Shown here piece after piece: positions 42,901 to 53,420 of a stretch of 64,000 bases of DNA. Origin of the DNA: Vigna angularis (lineage: Eukaryota > Streptophyta > Magnoliopsida > Fabales > Fabaceae). The position numbers were made by a program, and so were the translations under genes. Within the stretch, counting starts at the first letter, position 1; every line of letters begins with the position of its first letter. The notes beneath the pieces are model-generated. The model was not told the origin of the DNA, did not search any database, and saw nothing but the letters and a program-made list of their open reading frames with translations. The stretch is taken from assembly GCF_016808095.1 (NCBI RefSeq), contig NC_068977.1, forward strand, positions 4,276,479 through 4,340,478. The letters are read 5' to 3'.

Positions 42901-45900
42901 TTCTTAGAAAAATATAATTTAGAGAACCTAGATACTATTTCAAGCTACTCATAGTAAAAGTTATTTTAAATAGAAACAAGTGATGTGTATAATTCTAGCA
43001 AAACGAGTATTGAGATGTGGAGTTTATAATACCTCTGGTTGAAGCTCTCTCATTATCTCATACATGTCTAAAAGAACAAATAATTTCTCAGGTGACCTCT
43101 TACTTTTTGCAACAGCCTCTCCAAAACTAAGAAGCATAGCCACACTACTAGCAGTGACTTCAGCAAAACATTGAGATTTCAAAGAGTCCACACCATCAAA
43201 TATTTGATCACAAATTTTCTTCTCTCCAGCAATCAACAATTTGACCTATTCAAGTAAAGTTAGAAAAATGCAAAGAGCAAAACAAATCGAAAAAAATTCG
43301 TATTCATCTTACAGCAATCCTCATGTAATGAATCCAATTGCCAATCTTTGCCTCCAAAACCTCCCATTGCATTCTCTGAACGTCATCCTTACTCAACCTT
43401 TCGACACCTAACTTCCTAAGACTTTGTTCCAGGACTGTCGCTCGGGTTTCTCTACAAATTTTGGAACATAGATCAGAAACCGTACTTGACAAAAAAAAAT
43501 CAAATATATTTATAGTTTTAGGCACATATGAATGCAACTACTTCGTCATTCGATTATATGGAAAGAAACAAAAATTACCTGTATATTCGAAAAAGTTGTT
43601 GTTGATGACCAGCTTGAACCATTTGTTGTGCTAAATCATGTAGCAAAGGTATGACTCTTGGTGGAATGAGAGTTGGAAGTGCGAAAGTGACAGCTTCTGA
43701 ACTTTGTTTTCCGGAGTGGTTTCTTCCACCACCCTCACTTTGCTTCCCAGAATTTGAGGGCCTTAGGGAGTTTGGTAGGCACTCGAAAAGGCGATCAGGT
43801 TCCACAGGTTTACTGAAATAAAAGGCTAGTTTTATAAATAAAAAATAATATAAGGATAGACTTTGTTTACTTTAGCTAAGGATGTCAGCTTCATTCGTGT
43901 TGAATTGGATTGGGATCAACATGAGAAATTTAGTATAATTTAAATTTAATATTTTAATTTATATTTGACTACTTTGGGTTAGTCAAATTTGGATATTATT
44001 TGATTAATGTGGACTTTTTGAATTGCAAATTTATATAATGAATTATGATTTTATATAACTTATTACTAAGTTTTGTTAAAATAGTATCATATTAAAAATA
44101 AAACTTCAAATTTAAAATATTATATATTTATTTTAGGATCCACATAAAAAATCAAATCAAGTGTCTTAAGAAAATTAAGGAAATACTTGACGAAGAAGTT
44201 GAATACATACTTTTAATAATGCAAATACAAGTAGACAACAGTTTTGGTAAAACTTCAGTAAGTAATGGTTACGTATTAAACTACAAACTAGAATCAAGTT
44301 TCTAGTAAAAAATTATCAATCTGTTTGCCTTTAGTACATAAAAATGATATGTATTTGTGTAAAGCCTCGAAAATTTAAACCAGCCTCCACCTGTCAAATC
44401 ACGTTTTAATGCTCAAAAACCCTGTTCAGATTTTTCTTAAGAAACGCACCTAACCCCACACTCTGACTACTATTAAATGCACACACGCCGCACGTTTAGT
44501 GCCATTAAAACGCACTCACACCCACTCTGCATGCAACTGCCAAGTGTCACTTTTGGAACATTCGAAATCGTTAGTGGAATACAAGTGGCAGCAGGAGAAT
44601 GGACGCTCGTCCTACGAGGGAAGGGAAAATGATTTTCTGAAAAACTCTCTTCCCACTCTTCTGCATGCTTCTTCATCTTCTCCAAATTTCTGATCTTTCT
44701 TCTTCTCCATCTTCTCTCTAGAAACCTTCTTCCTTCTCTCTACTGTAACTCATTCTACCTTTCTCCGATTCCATTTCAGAAACCATAGAAGTACTCCCAA
44801 CGCTGTGAGCTTTAATTTGAACCGATTACATCTGAACTCTGAAACTGGTAAGTTTCTCCCTTTAGTCGTTCGTGTTAGCAAAATGATGAAGATGAAGTTT
44901 TGATGATGTCCAAATCAAGTCAAGACCAATCAAGAATCAAGATGTTATGAAGACTTGTATTGATATGGAAAGCTTTTGTAATACTCTTAGAAATATGTAT
45001 AGGACTTAGATTAGAAAAAGAAAGTGTTTTGTAAAATTACTGTAGCAAAATACTGTAGCAAAACACTATAGCAAACCTGAAAAACCAAATTGCCTCTGGA
45101 ATAATCGATTAATCCTGAGATTAATCGATTAAAACAGTCCGTTGGGGGTTTTCAGAGTTGAAGACTAGCCGTTGCACTGGAATAATCGATTAAAGCCTAA
45201 AATAATCGATTAGTTAATCGATTAAACCCGAGAATAATCGATTAACACTAGCCGTTGGAGGTTTCAGATTTGAAAAACTAGCCGTTGTACTCAGTTTAAT
45301 CGATTAATACTTGGTTTAATCGATTAAAACAGTCAGATGGCTCATTTTCGAAGAATGGAAGAGCCTTTGGATGAGTCTATAAATAGACTCTCATTTCCTC
45401 TCAAGGAAAATAACCAGAGACACAGAAACTCTTCCCTTGTGCTCAAAGTACTAAGAAATTCTTGAGACTTGTGTGTTCTTGTTCGGCTTGTGAAACTCTT
45501 GTCTGTGGAGCTGGTGAAGTGCTGCTACGGTGACAGAGGAAATAACCGGTTCATCCTTGGTGTGTCTAAGGAGGTGTTCGGAAGAGAATCATCCTTCGTG
45601 AAGTATTCGGAGGAGGTGTTCATCCTTCGTGAAGTATTCGAAGGAGGTGTTCATCCTTTGTGAAGACTCAAAGGAGGTGTAGTTTCATCTCTTGTGGTAT
45701 TAAGAGAGGTGGTTTCTAAACTCTTACAAATTGTATCTTTGTGATTGTAGTTTGTAATTGTTTTGTGTTAGTGAAAAGGTTTATCTTGTTTGAGATAAAC
45801 GACTGGACGTAGGATTGGTAAGATCCGAACCAGGATAAAATCATCTGTGCAAATTTCTCTCAACCTTACTCTTGCTTTATTTGTCTTTATTAATTGCTAA

Positions 45901-48900
45901 GTAAGTTTAATTGAGTAGAAATTAAAAGGCACAAGTTAGTATTAAAAACCCTCTTGGTTTGTTATTCCACGCTAACCATTCCGCTGCAGCCGCTCTGACA
46001 ATTGGTATCAGAGCTTGCTTTGATAGTCATTCAAATGGCAGGATCACATCAAACCTTTGCAGAGGGTGCTTCAATCAATAGACCACCACTATTCACAGGT
46101 GAAAATTACGCATTTTGGAAGGTCAGAATGCAAATTTTTATGGAATCTATTGATATAGATATTTGGGATGCTGTTGCATTTGGTCCTTTTGTTCCAACTA
46201 ACAATATGCAGGAACCAAAGCCCCGTGACCAATGGACCATTGAAGAAAAGAGAAGATCTCAGAATGATGTAAAAGCCTGAAATATCATTGCGTCAGCGTT
46301 GACTGTTGATGAGTTCTACAGGGTCTCTGTCTGCAAAAGCGCTAAAGAAATATGGGAAACTTTAAGAGTAACTCATGAAGGCGGAGATGAAATCGGGTGT
46401 GCTAAAACGAATACTTTAATCATGGAAGAGAATAAATCAAGCTCTTCATCAAGCACAACATCAAGTATGGGTGATTCTGATGAGCAAGCATATATCTGTT
46501 TAGTAGTGAACGACGACGTTGGAAGCCAAGTAAGTACCTTTAGCGATTCTGATGATTCTGATCATATTGATGAAGATGAATTACATGAAATTTATAGAGA
46601 ATTATTGATAGAATCAGAAAAACTAGATCTTGCTCATAAGAAATTGAAAAAGGATTTTAAAGAATTACAAAAGAAATATGAAAAATCCTTAGAAGAAATA
46701 GAAACTTTAAATAGTAAAATTTCAATTGTAGAAAATGATACAAATATATTTGCTGAGTGTAAATTTTGTGATAAACATAAATTGAAAGTTGATAACATTG
46801 AAAAATCAATAGCAGATGAAAATAAAGAATTAAAATCAAATTTTAAAAATATTTTTGAAGAAAATAAAATTTTGAAAAATAAAATTTTATTTTATGAAAA
46901 AGGTAAATATACTAGTAGTGATGAATGTGCATCTTATGTTAATTATAAGAAACTACTAGATGAAACAACCTCAGGAGAATGTAGTAAAAATAATGAAAAT
47001 AAGGTTGTTAAAAATAAGTATGTTCCTAGAATTAAAAATAAACATAATCATAGAACCCATAGAACTTGGGTAGAAAAAGGAACAACTTATAGGAACACAA
47101 ATGTTGTATCATGCTTTTATTGTATGAAAAAGGGTCATACATCTAACAAATGTAAAATTAAGCATTATGGTGTTCCAAGTGGTAGATATGTTTGGGTTAT
47201 AAAATGATTTCTTTTTTCTAAATCTAACCCAAAGGACCCATACAAAATAGTTGGGTACCATATGTTTCATATTTAAGAATATTTTAAAAAAAAAAATTTT
47301 AAATATTTGAAAAGAAGATTTAAGAAAATTTTTATTCCAAGACCGGTAAAACTATCTTTTAAAGCATATATAGTTTTAAATCGAAAAAATTTTAATGTGA
47401 GCATGTTGTCTTTGATGAAATTGTAGACCTTGAGGCAAAACCTCTTGAGTCAGTTGAATTACATGCAGGCAATGTTGAAGAATTGTAGAAGACAACAAAT
47501 GAAGCGAAGAATGATGACAATCCTCAAGATAAAGATCTCAACAATGTTTTATAAGCTCTTTCTCCTAAAAATATTTGCTTTAAATATCCTATTGTGCATG
47601 TTTGAATGAATCTTTAAATTTGAAATATTTTTAGCTCATATGCATACATGCTTTTATTAAGGGGGAGTATTATCTTAGGGGGAGAACATCAACACAACTT
47701 TTTAATTATGATCAAAAAGGGGGAGAAAATGTTTAAAGCTTATTCGCCTATTTGTGCTATTTGTGCTTATTCACTAATGCACCTTTTCTTCCTTAAGTTG
47801 TGTTTTAAATACAGATTATTACCAAAAGCTTTAAATCAAGAAGTTTTTGATCATCATCAAAAAGGGGAAGATTGTTAGTAAAATGATGAAGATGAAGTTT
47901 TGATGATGTCCAAATCAAGTCAAGACCAATCAAGAATCAAGATGTTATGAAGACTTGTATTGATATGGAAAGCTTTTGTAATACTCTTAGAAATATGTAT
48001 AGGACTTAGATTAGAAAAAGAAAGTGTTTTGTAAAATTACTGTAGCAAAATACTGTAGCAAAATACTGTAGCAAAACACTGTAGCAAACCTGAAAAACCA
48101 AATTGCCTCTGGAATAATCGATTAATCCTGAGATTAATCGATTAAAACAGTCCGTTGGGGGTTTTCAGAGTTGAAGACTAGTCGTTGCACTGGAATAATC
48201 GATTAAAGCCTAAAATAATCGATTAGTTAATCGATTAAACCCGAGAATAATCGATTAACACTAGCCGTTGGAGGTTTCAGATTTGAAAAACTAGCCGTTG
48301 TACTCAGTTTAATCGATTAATACTTGGTTTAATCGATTAAAACAGTCAGATGGCTCATTTTCAAAGAATGGAAGAGCCTTTGGATGAGTCTATAAATAGA
48401 CTCTCATTTCCTCTCAAGGAAAATAACCAGAGACACAGAAACTCTTCCCTTGTGCTCAAAGTACTAAGAAATTCTTGAGACTTGTGTGTTCTTGTTCAGC
48501 TTGTGAAACTCTTGTCTGTGGAGCTGGTGAAGTGCTGCTACGGTGACAGAAGAAATAGCCGGTTCATCCTTGGTGTGTCTAAGGAGGTGTTCGGAAGAGA
48601 ATCATCCTTCGTGAAGTATTCGGAGGAGGTGTTCATCCTTCGTGAAGTATTCGGAGGAGGTGTTCATCCTTTGTGAAGACTCAAAGGAGGTGTAGTTTCA
48701 TCTCTTGTGGTATCAAGAGAGGTGGTTTCTAAACTCTTACAAATTGTATCTTTGTGATTGTAGTTTGTAATTGTTTTGTGTTAGTGAAAAGGTTTATCTT
48801 GTTTGAGATAAACGACTGGACGTAGGATTGGTAAGATCCGAACCAGGATAAAATCATCTGTGCAAATTTTTCTCAACCTTACTCTTGCTTTATTTGTCTT

Positions 48901-51900
48901 TATTAATTGCTAAGTAAGTTTAATTGAGTAGAAATTAAAAGGCACAAGTTAGTATTAAAAACCCTCTTGGTTTGTTATTCCACGCTAACCATTCCGCTGC
49001 AGCCGCTCTGACAGTTCGTTCTTCTGTTTCCTACGAAGTCAAATTTTAGTTGCATGAAGGGTTAAGTTCTTAGTATTTCTTGGTTTTTATGGTTAGATCT
49101 GGTTGGAAGAATTAAGTGATCCTTTGAGGGTAGAAAACTGCTAGCGGGCGAACCCAAAATCTTGAGTTTAGGACGTTCACTACTGATCCAGGTAAGGGAA
49201 GCTTATTTGATTTAATTCGTATGATGTGCCTTGTATGAACGTTCGCTTAAGTTGATTGTATGAATATGGTGTATGATTGGTTGAACTGTATGATAATGTT
49301 TGATATTTATGAATGTGAGTATGAAGCATCACTTTGAGGTATGATTGAATAATGTGAATTATGAAGTATGTAAATTGATATTTGGATACGAAGTTATGAA
49401 GTATGAATTGATATGTTAATTCTGGAATTTTGATAATATGGACCATTATAAGAAATTTTCCTTATGATTCTGTACGTACGTTACTGGACGGTCTTTGACC
49501 GTTCGGTTTTCCAGTGAAAATGATTTGGTAGTGGATTCTTTCATTCGGAAGGAATCCTAGTTGAGGACGAACGCCCTCTTTTATTAGTGCTACGTTTGAG
49601 CATTCGGCCAACGTAGACATCCCGATTGTTGTGTGAGGAATTGAGAAGCTTGTAAACACAATTGGACACTTAGTCATTTTAAAATTCTATATTCACCCTC
49701 TCTTATTACCTTTATTTCTATTTCTATTTATGAGTACAAGAATGTGATGGATCTCGACCCAAAGCGTTCGTTATGAGCGGCGCTCGGTCTTATACCGAAC
49801 GTTCGTCCTAGTATTAAATTACCAAACTGGCGGAAATAGCGTTCGTCCAAATTTCTATAAATCAGTATACCGCGCTCGGTCATTTGACTGGCAGTCGGTT
49901 TAGATAATTAAATTATTCTCGGCATGGTCTTCTACCCGTCTTGAGGTGTCTTCATTTATTTGGATTCGGCCTAGAGCCTTCCTACTTAAATTATTCTTTG
50001 AGAAATGATTTGATTTCCCTAGAGTCAGTTCATTCAACTGATTCAAATAGAAAATGACGTTCGTTAAACCTGGAGTGTCAGTTTTATTCGGTTCTGAAAC
50101 GAGAATCTCTCGGTCTAGTCTTTCACGTTCGTCCTCATTATGAAGAGGGCTGAACGCTCGTTATTTTATGAAATTGTAATGAAAGATAAAAATGAAGTTA
50201 AAGTGAAGAATGGTAATGAACGAACAGTATATGAGATGAAAGAATGATTATGGATTTTGAACGAGCGTTCCAGGGAGGAACGACTCCTGTTTGGATGAAT
50301 ATGATTATTGAAATTTGGTAAAGTATGACTGTGGGCATGCTAATGCTGGCTGTCCATCCTGATGTTCCGTGAGTACTCATCCTCACTTAGAGGGGGTAGG
50401 TCATGTGTGGGAACGGCAGGAGGTCCTTAGTCCATAAGTTAACATGGGCGACGTAAGAACGGACTAACCTCGAGTGGCAGTTGTTGAGTGTAATACAGTT
50501 ACTACATCACTCGGGTGCAAGGACGCCTGTAGCTACACAGATTCATACAGTCCGGACGGTCCGTCTAGTAATAGTTTTTGGATGATTATTTATGTTGAAT
50601 TATTTTGATATGTTTGGATTGATGAAATTTTTATGTTAATGTATGAATTAAATTACATAAGCTTACCCTTCGTTTTTCCTTGTGTTGTCCCTCGTCCTTG
50701 TACGTCCGTCTTGTCTTCGCGATGATCATCCGTGTGGATGGGAGCAGATGGAAGTGAGCCACTGGAAGAGGCGTTGGAAGAAGAAAATTTGGAAGATGCG
50801 GGCCTCGTAGATGTGGAAGTCAAGGCCGAGCCTTAGCGCGCTCGTTGGTTTAGTTTTATATTATTTTAATCTGGATAGTGGACGTTCGGTTATTTGGTTT
50901 TGTAAAACCGTTCGTCCTTGACGCTTCTTATTTCTACTGTTTTGTATCTTTGTTCTGTATGTTAAGCCGTTCGGCTTTTGGAACCCCTGTTTAGTGTAAG
51001 ACTGCATTGTTTAACTGTTAATCATAATTAATTCTAAATTATAGTTATTACTGTATTTTGGGATGTTACAATTTGTCTTTTAGGCTGATGGGCCAATTGA
51101 ATAACTAAAAGAAATAGTACATAAAAATAATACGTATTACCTTTGACACTTATGGCCTATTAAATTGAATAACTAAGAAATTAATTGGTGAAGTGAGTTA
51201 TATATGCAAGCCAAACACTTTAAATAACTTCATATATGTTATACCTATTTAACCTAGACCCTTTTCTTCAAACTATCCAGGTGAAATTCCTTGTGAGAAA
51301 TTTCAACGCTGAAAAACTATAAAGCAAAAATGTTAGGACTTTTTATCTTGAGTTCAGTTAATAGTGGTTTTACGTGAGAAGATAAGAGCAAGACTTGATG
51401 AGAATACCATAAGGAACTTGAACCAAACTTGAGAAGCAATAACTTCAATAATTTGTAGTTTGTTTAGCCTCGAGAAACATAGTTTGCACATAAAAACAAC
51501 TTTATTAGAAAGAACGTTTTCTAAAAGCATATTTGAATAAACATACTTTTAGAATATAACAAGATTAAAAGTAGTGTATGATTAGATAGTGATTTAAAGG
51601 GGTAACAATACTAAAAGTTACACATGATCAGAAGATTTTAGATATTGTTAAATAATGTGTTTCAAGAATTAAACTCGCTCCAGTGGTTAAGTATTTCAAA
51701 TTCAAATAGCGGGTCGGAATTCTAAAAATAAACGTAAAAGGTAATTATAGAAAAGATTCCAAAAGCAGACGATTTTAAAAGTATTGTTATCATTTATTTT
51801 CAGTTATAGTAAAAAGAGTTTTTTTCATAGTGGATGTACAAGTTTGTGCTAAGAAGGATGACAATAAAAAGGTAAGAGCAAGATATAATATAAGCATGTA

Positions 51901-53187
51901 TTGATAAGAAAAAGTAGAAATTAAAATTTGAGAAGACGAACCTATAATTTGTCAAAAGATGTTTGAATTCCTCTTCTAACTTTGTGATAGCTTTGGCAAG
52001 CAAGTTATTAGCATGGGTGACCATAGCCTCGCTACTTTTGAAGCTCTTTTTACTACTAAAGAAACGAACATTTGCCCTCAACTGATCAACTGCTCCTAAA
52101 TAGCTTTCTAGATCCTCGTGCGGCCCTCGAAGTATTTTAGCCTCCGCCTAATAATTAAATTTAAATGAAAATCATGAACAGAACCTTATTAATCACTACT
52201 AATTTAGTTGTATTGAAAATGTATAATATAAAGTGAAAATTAACTGAAAATAAATAATAAAGTAAAACAAAGACTCACCATTCGTGTCTGGTCGAATTGA
52301 GCCAAAATCCCCTCTGCTGCTTTTAGAGTCTTGTCAATGTTATCATGTGCACTACGAATTGAATGCGTTTTTATCTAATATGAACCCAAAAAGAAAATTG
52401 AAACAACAATCCTTCAATTAACATATGGTAAAAAACCAACCAAAGTCTAAAAAAAAGAGAATATAGTAAAATAACATATTTGAGATAGATGACTTTTTCC
52501 TTCAAATAAAAAAATATATTTTAATCCTTCAATTAGTAAAATACGATTTAAGTATTTAAACACTAAACTTGAGAAAATAAAAAACAATTTTAAAAAATAT
52601 TTTAACCTTTTAAATGTAGGGTTTACAAATTAAAATTACATTTCTTTTAAACTTTGAGAAACCAAAATAAATTATTTTAATCGTAAATTTCAGAGACCAA
52701 AAGCACATTTTCTTTAACAAATTTCGTATTTAATTCGACAAAGTTATATTTGTATTTCCTCCCAGAAACTTTCAGCAAAATCTTTCTCGAGAAAAATTAA
52801 ATCCTCATAAACGAACTTCTAAATGCGAATTCGAAAAATTCCTTTCATCAAAACGCAAACGCTCTTACTAATGAGAAATGGAACAGCATTGATCAATACA
52901 CCTCTTAATTGCAATTCTAAGTGACGAAAGAGGTAACATAAACACATTCTATTGCTATAATCGGAAGTGTGTGGTTCACGTGATTCGTACCTTCTGCCAT
53001 TAAAAGCGACGCATATGATCGAGCATACCTGAGTGGGACGCATGGCAGTTTCGAGTGCGGAGAGACGATGATCGAAGGAACCGAGAATGGAGACCATGTT
53101 ATCGGTGATGGTCTGGCTCTTGTGAAGTGACTCCTTTACGACCGTCGCTCTCTCTCGGAGAGCGTCCATCGCTTTCGATATCTCCAT
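39926..53187 (-). CDS. EXO70A1: Exocyst subunit EXO70A1-like, 11 exons, 628 residues
   Basis: Exons (minus): 53187-53029, 52374-52279, 52147-51942, 43812-43579, 43451-43313, 43245-43033, 42879-42674, 42472-42275, 42179-42080, 40527-40310, 40043-39926. All introns are GT-AG and the 1887-nt joined frame has no stop, close to the usual length of about 630-640 residues. The N-terminus carries the conserved KSQTITDNMVSILGSFDHRL and MRPTQ (coiled-coil part). The EXO70 helical domain starts around residue 215 (LLHDLAQQMVQAGHQQQLF) and ends in YSPEHLEQMLGEFFESK. EXO70 binds plasma-membrane phosphoinositides and anchors the exocyst, tethering secretory vesicles; EXO70A1 acts in polarised secretion. 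Intron 3 is 8.1 kb because of nested retroelements. A paralogue within the EXO70A clade is equally possible. Confidence 0.93.
40580..40905. repeat. AT-rich degenerate repeats in EXO70A intron 9
   Basis: About ten imperfect units of roughly 30 bp, each containing 'ttagattatayaatctaga' or 'ttttgaattnn..aaaatgcattt', many self-complementary. A similar array lies at 54900-55110. Intron 9 (40528-42079) contains no other feature I can name. Confidence 0.6.
45102..45327. repeat. Eight TAATCGATTA palindromes in the 5' LTR
   Basis: Perfect 10-base palindromes start at 45102, 45122, 45183, 45203, 45215, 45235, 45298 and 45318. They fall into four pairs with spacings of about 20 bp within pairs (12-20). 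The sequence 'actagccgttg' recurs between pairs. They lie 50-275 bp upstream of the TATA-like box. Confidence 0.93.
45377..45388 (+). promoter_or_regulatory. Putative TATA box of the copia-type LTR
   Basis: 'ctataaatagac' is a near-consensus plant TATA element, placed in the middle of the LTR downstream of the palindrome cluster, where U3 should meet R. The matching site in the 3' LTR is at about 48390-48401. Confidence 0.65.
46035..47207 (+). pseudogene. gag-like ORF of the nested element, one in-frame TGA
   Basis: ATG 46035 begins a frame whose N-terminus (PPLFTGENYAFWKVRMQIFM) is the typical start of copia Gag (UBN2-like). TGA at 46278-46280 replaces what is usually Trp (KA-stop-NIIASAL). 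The frame continues through SAKEIWETLRVTHEG, then jumps by an apparent internal deletion (about 46395) to an acidic Ser-rich segment and a long Lys/Glu coiled coil. It ends in a zinc knuckle CFYCMKKGHTSNKC and a short tail at 47207. No protease, integrase or RT follows. The element would need another copy's pol to move. Confidence 0.82.
47208..47872 (+). other. 3' untranslated part of the nested element
   Basis: Noncoding remnants after gag. 'ttaagggggagtatt' (about 47658), 'agggggagaac' (about 47679) and 'aaagggggagaaaa' (about 47715) resemble polypurine tracts. The last one, just before 47873, is the likely plus-strand primer. No pol fragment is seen. Confidence 0.6.
47873..49013 (+). mobile_element. 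3' LTR of the nested copia-type element
   Basis: 1141 bp, nearly identical to the 5' LTR apart from an extra 13-bp 'aaatactgtagca' unit. It holds the same eight TAATCGATTA sites (48116-48341). Confidence 0.92.
51071..51941 (-). other. 5' remainder of EXO70A intron 3
   Basis: Ordinary AT-rich intron sequence following exon 3. Nothing further recognised. Confidence 0.6.
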
Positions 53188-53420
53188 TTTCAGATCAATG
53201 CCATCTCACTTTTTCGTTGATGAAACTGAAAACGAAAATGAAAATGAAAATGCCCATTGGATCTAAACTTCGTGACCCCTTTTCTTTTTCTCCGACGTGT
53301 GTTAGTTTCTTTCTATTCTCACTGTGTTTCCGTGCTCCTCGCGAAACGGTTGAAGGTACTGTGGGGACCTCATTTCGTTTTAATGTAACTTTCTCTACCA
53401 TTTTCTTTCCTCCGTGTTCA
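53188..53420 (-). promoter_or_regulatory. Probable 5' UTR and promoter of EXO70A
   Basis: Upstream of the EXO70A start codon (53187) the minus strand is pyrimidine/GA-rich, with a short 'gaaaat' repeat at 53229-53250. That is typical of a plant 5' leader. A clear TATA box is not identifiable, so limits are approximate. Confidence 0.4.

Larger units (their letters stand above)
44873..46000 (+). mobile_element. 5' LTR of the nested copia-type element
   Basis: 1128 bp, TG..CA. It contains three copies of 'tgtagcaaaa' type repeats (45045-45075), eight copies of the palindrome TAATCGATTA (45102-45327) and a likely TATA box 'ctataaatagac' at 45377-45388. The region downstream is therefore the probable transcript start. 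Confidence 0.92.
44873..49013 (+). mobile_element. Non-autonomous Ty1/copia-type element nested in the solo LTR
   Basis: TGTTAGCAAA to CGCTCTGACA, 4141 bp, with a perfect 5-bp duplication GTTCG (44868-44872 and 49014-49018). LTRs are 44873-46000 (1128 bp) and 47873-49013 (1141 bp). I count about ten substitutions and one 13-bp indel between them, so insertion is fairly recent. The primer-binding site TGGTATCAGAGC (46003-46014) fits initiator Met tRNA, and a purine-rich tract 'aaaaaggggaaga' precedes the 3' LTR. The interior has only a gag-like ORF and no pol. Confidence 0.93.
44358..51070 (+). mobile_element. Gypsy (Tekay-like) solo LTR in EXO70A intron 3, interrupted
   Basis: TGTAAAGCC to GGATGTTACA, flanked by a perfect 5-bp duplication ATTTG (44353-44357 and 51071-51075). 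Without the nested copia-type element and its duplicated 5 bp, it is about 2567 bp, the same size as LTRs A and B. It shares blocks with them such as 'aacatgggcgacgtaagaacgg' (about 50440). It carries the CGTTCG-type motifs (about 49490-50300). The lack of a primer-binding site or coding region shows it is a solo LTR. It lies antisense to the gene. Confidence 0.92.

Noticed and set aside
45469..45663. 64-residue ORF repeated at 48482-48676
   Set aside because: It lies in the R/U5 part of both LTR copies, arises from 'aaggaggtgttcatcctt' repeats and has no homology I recognise.
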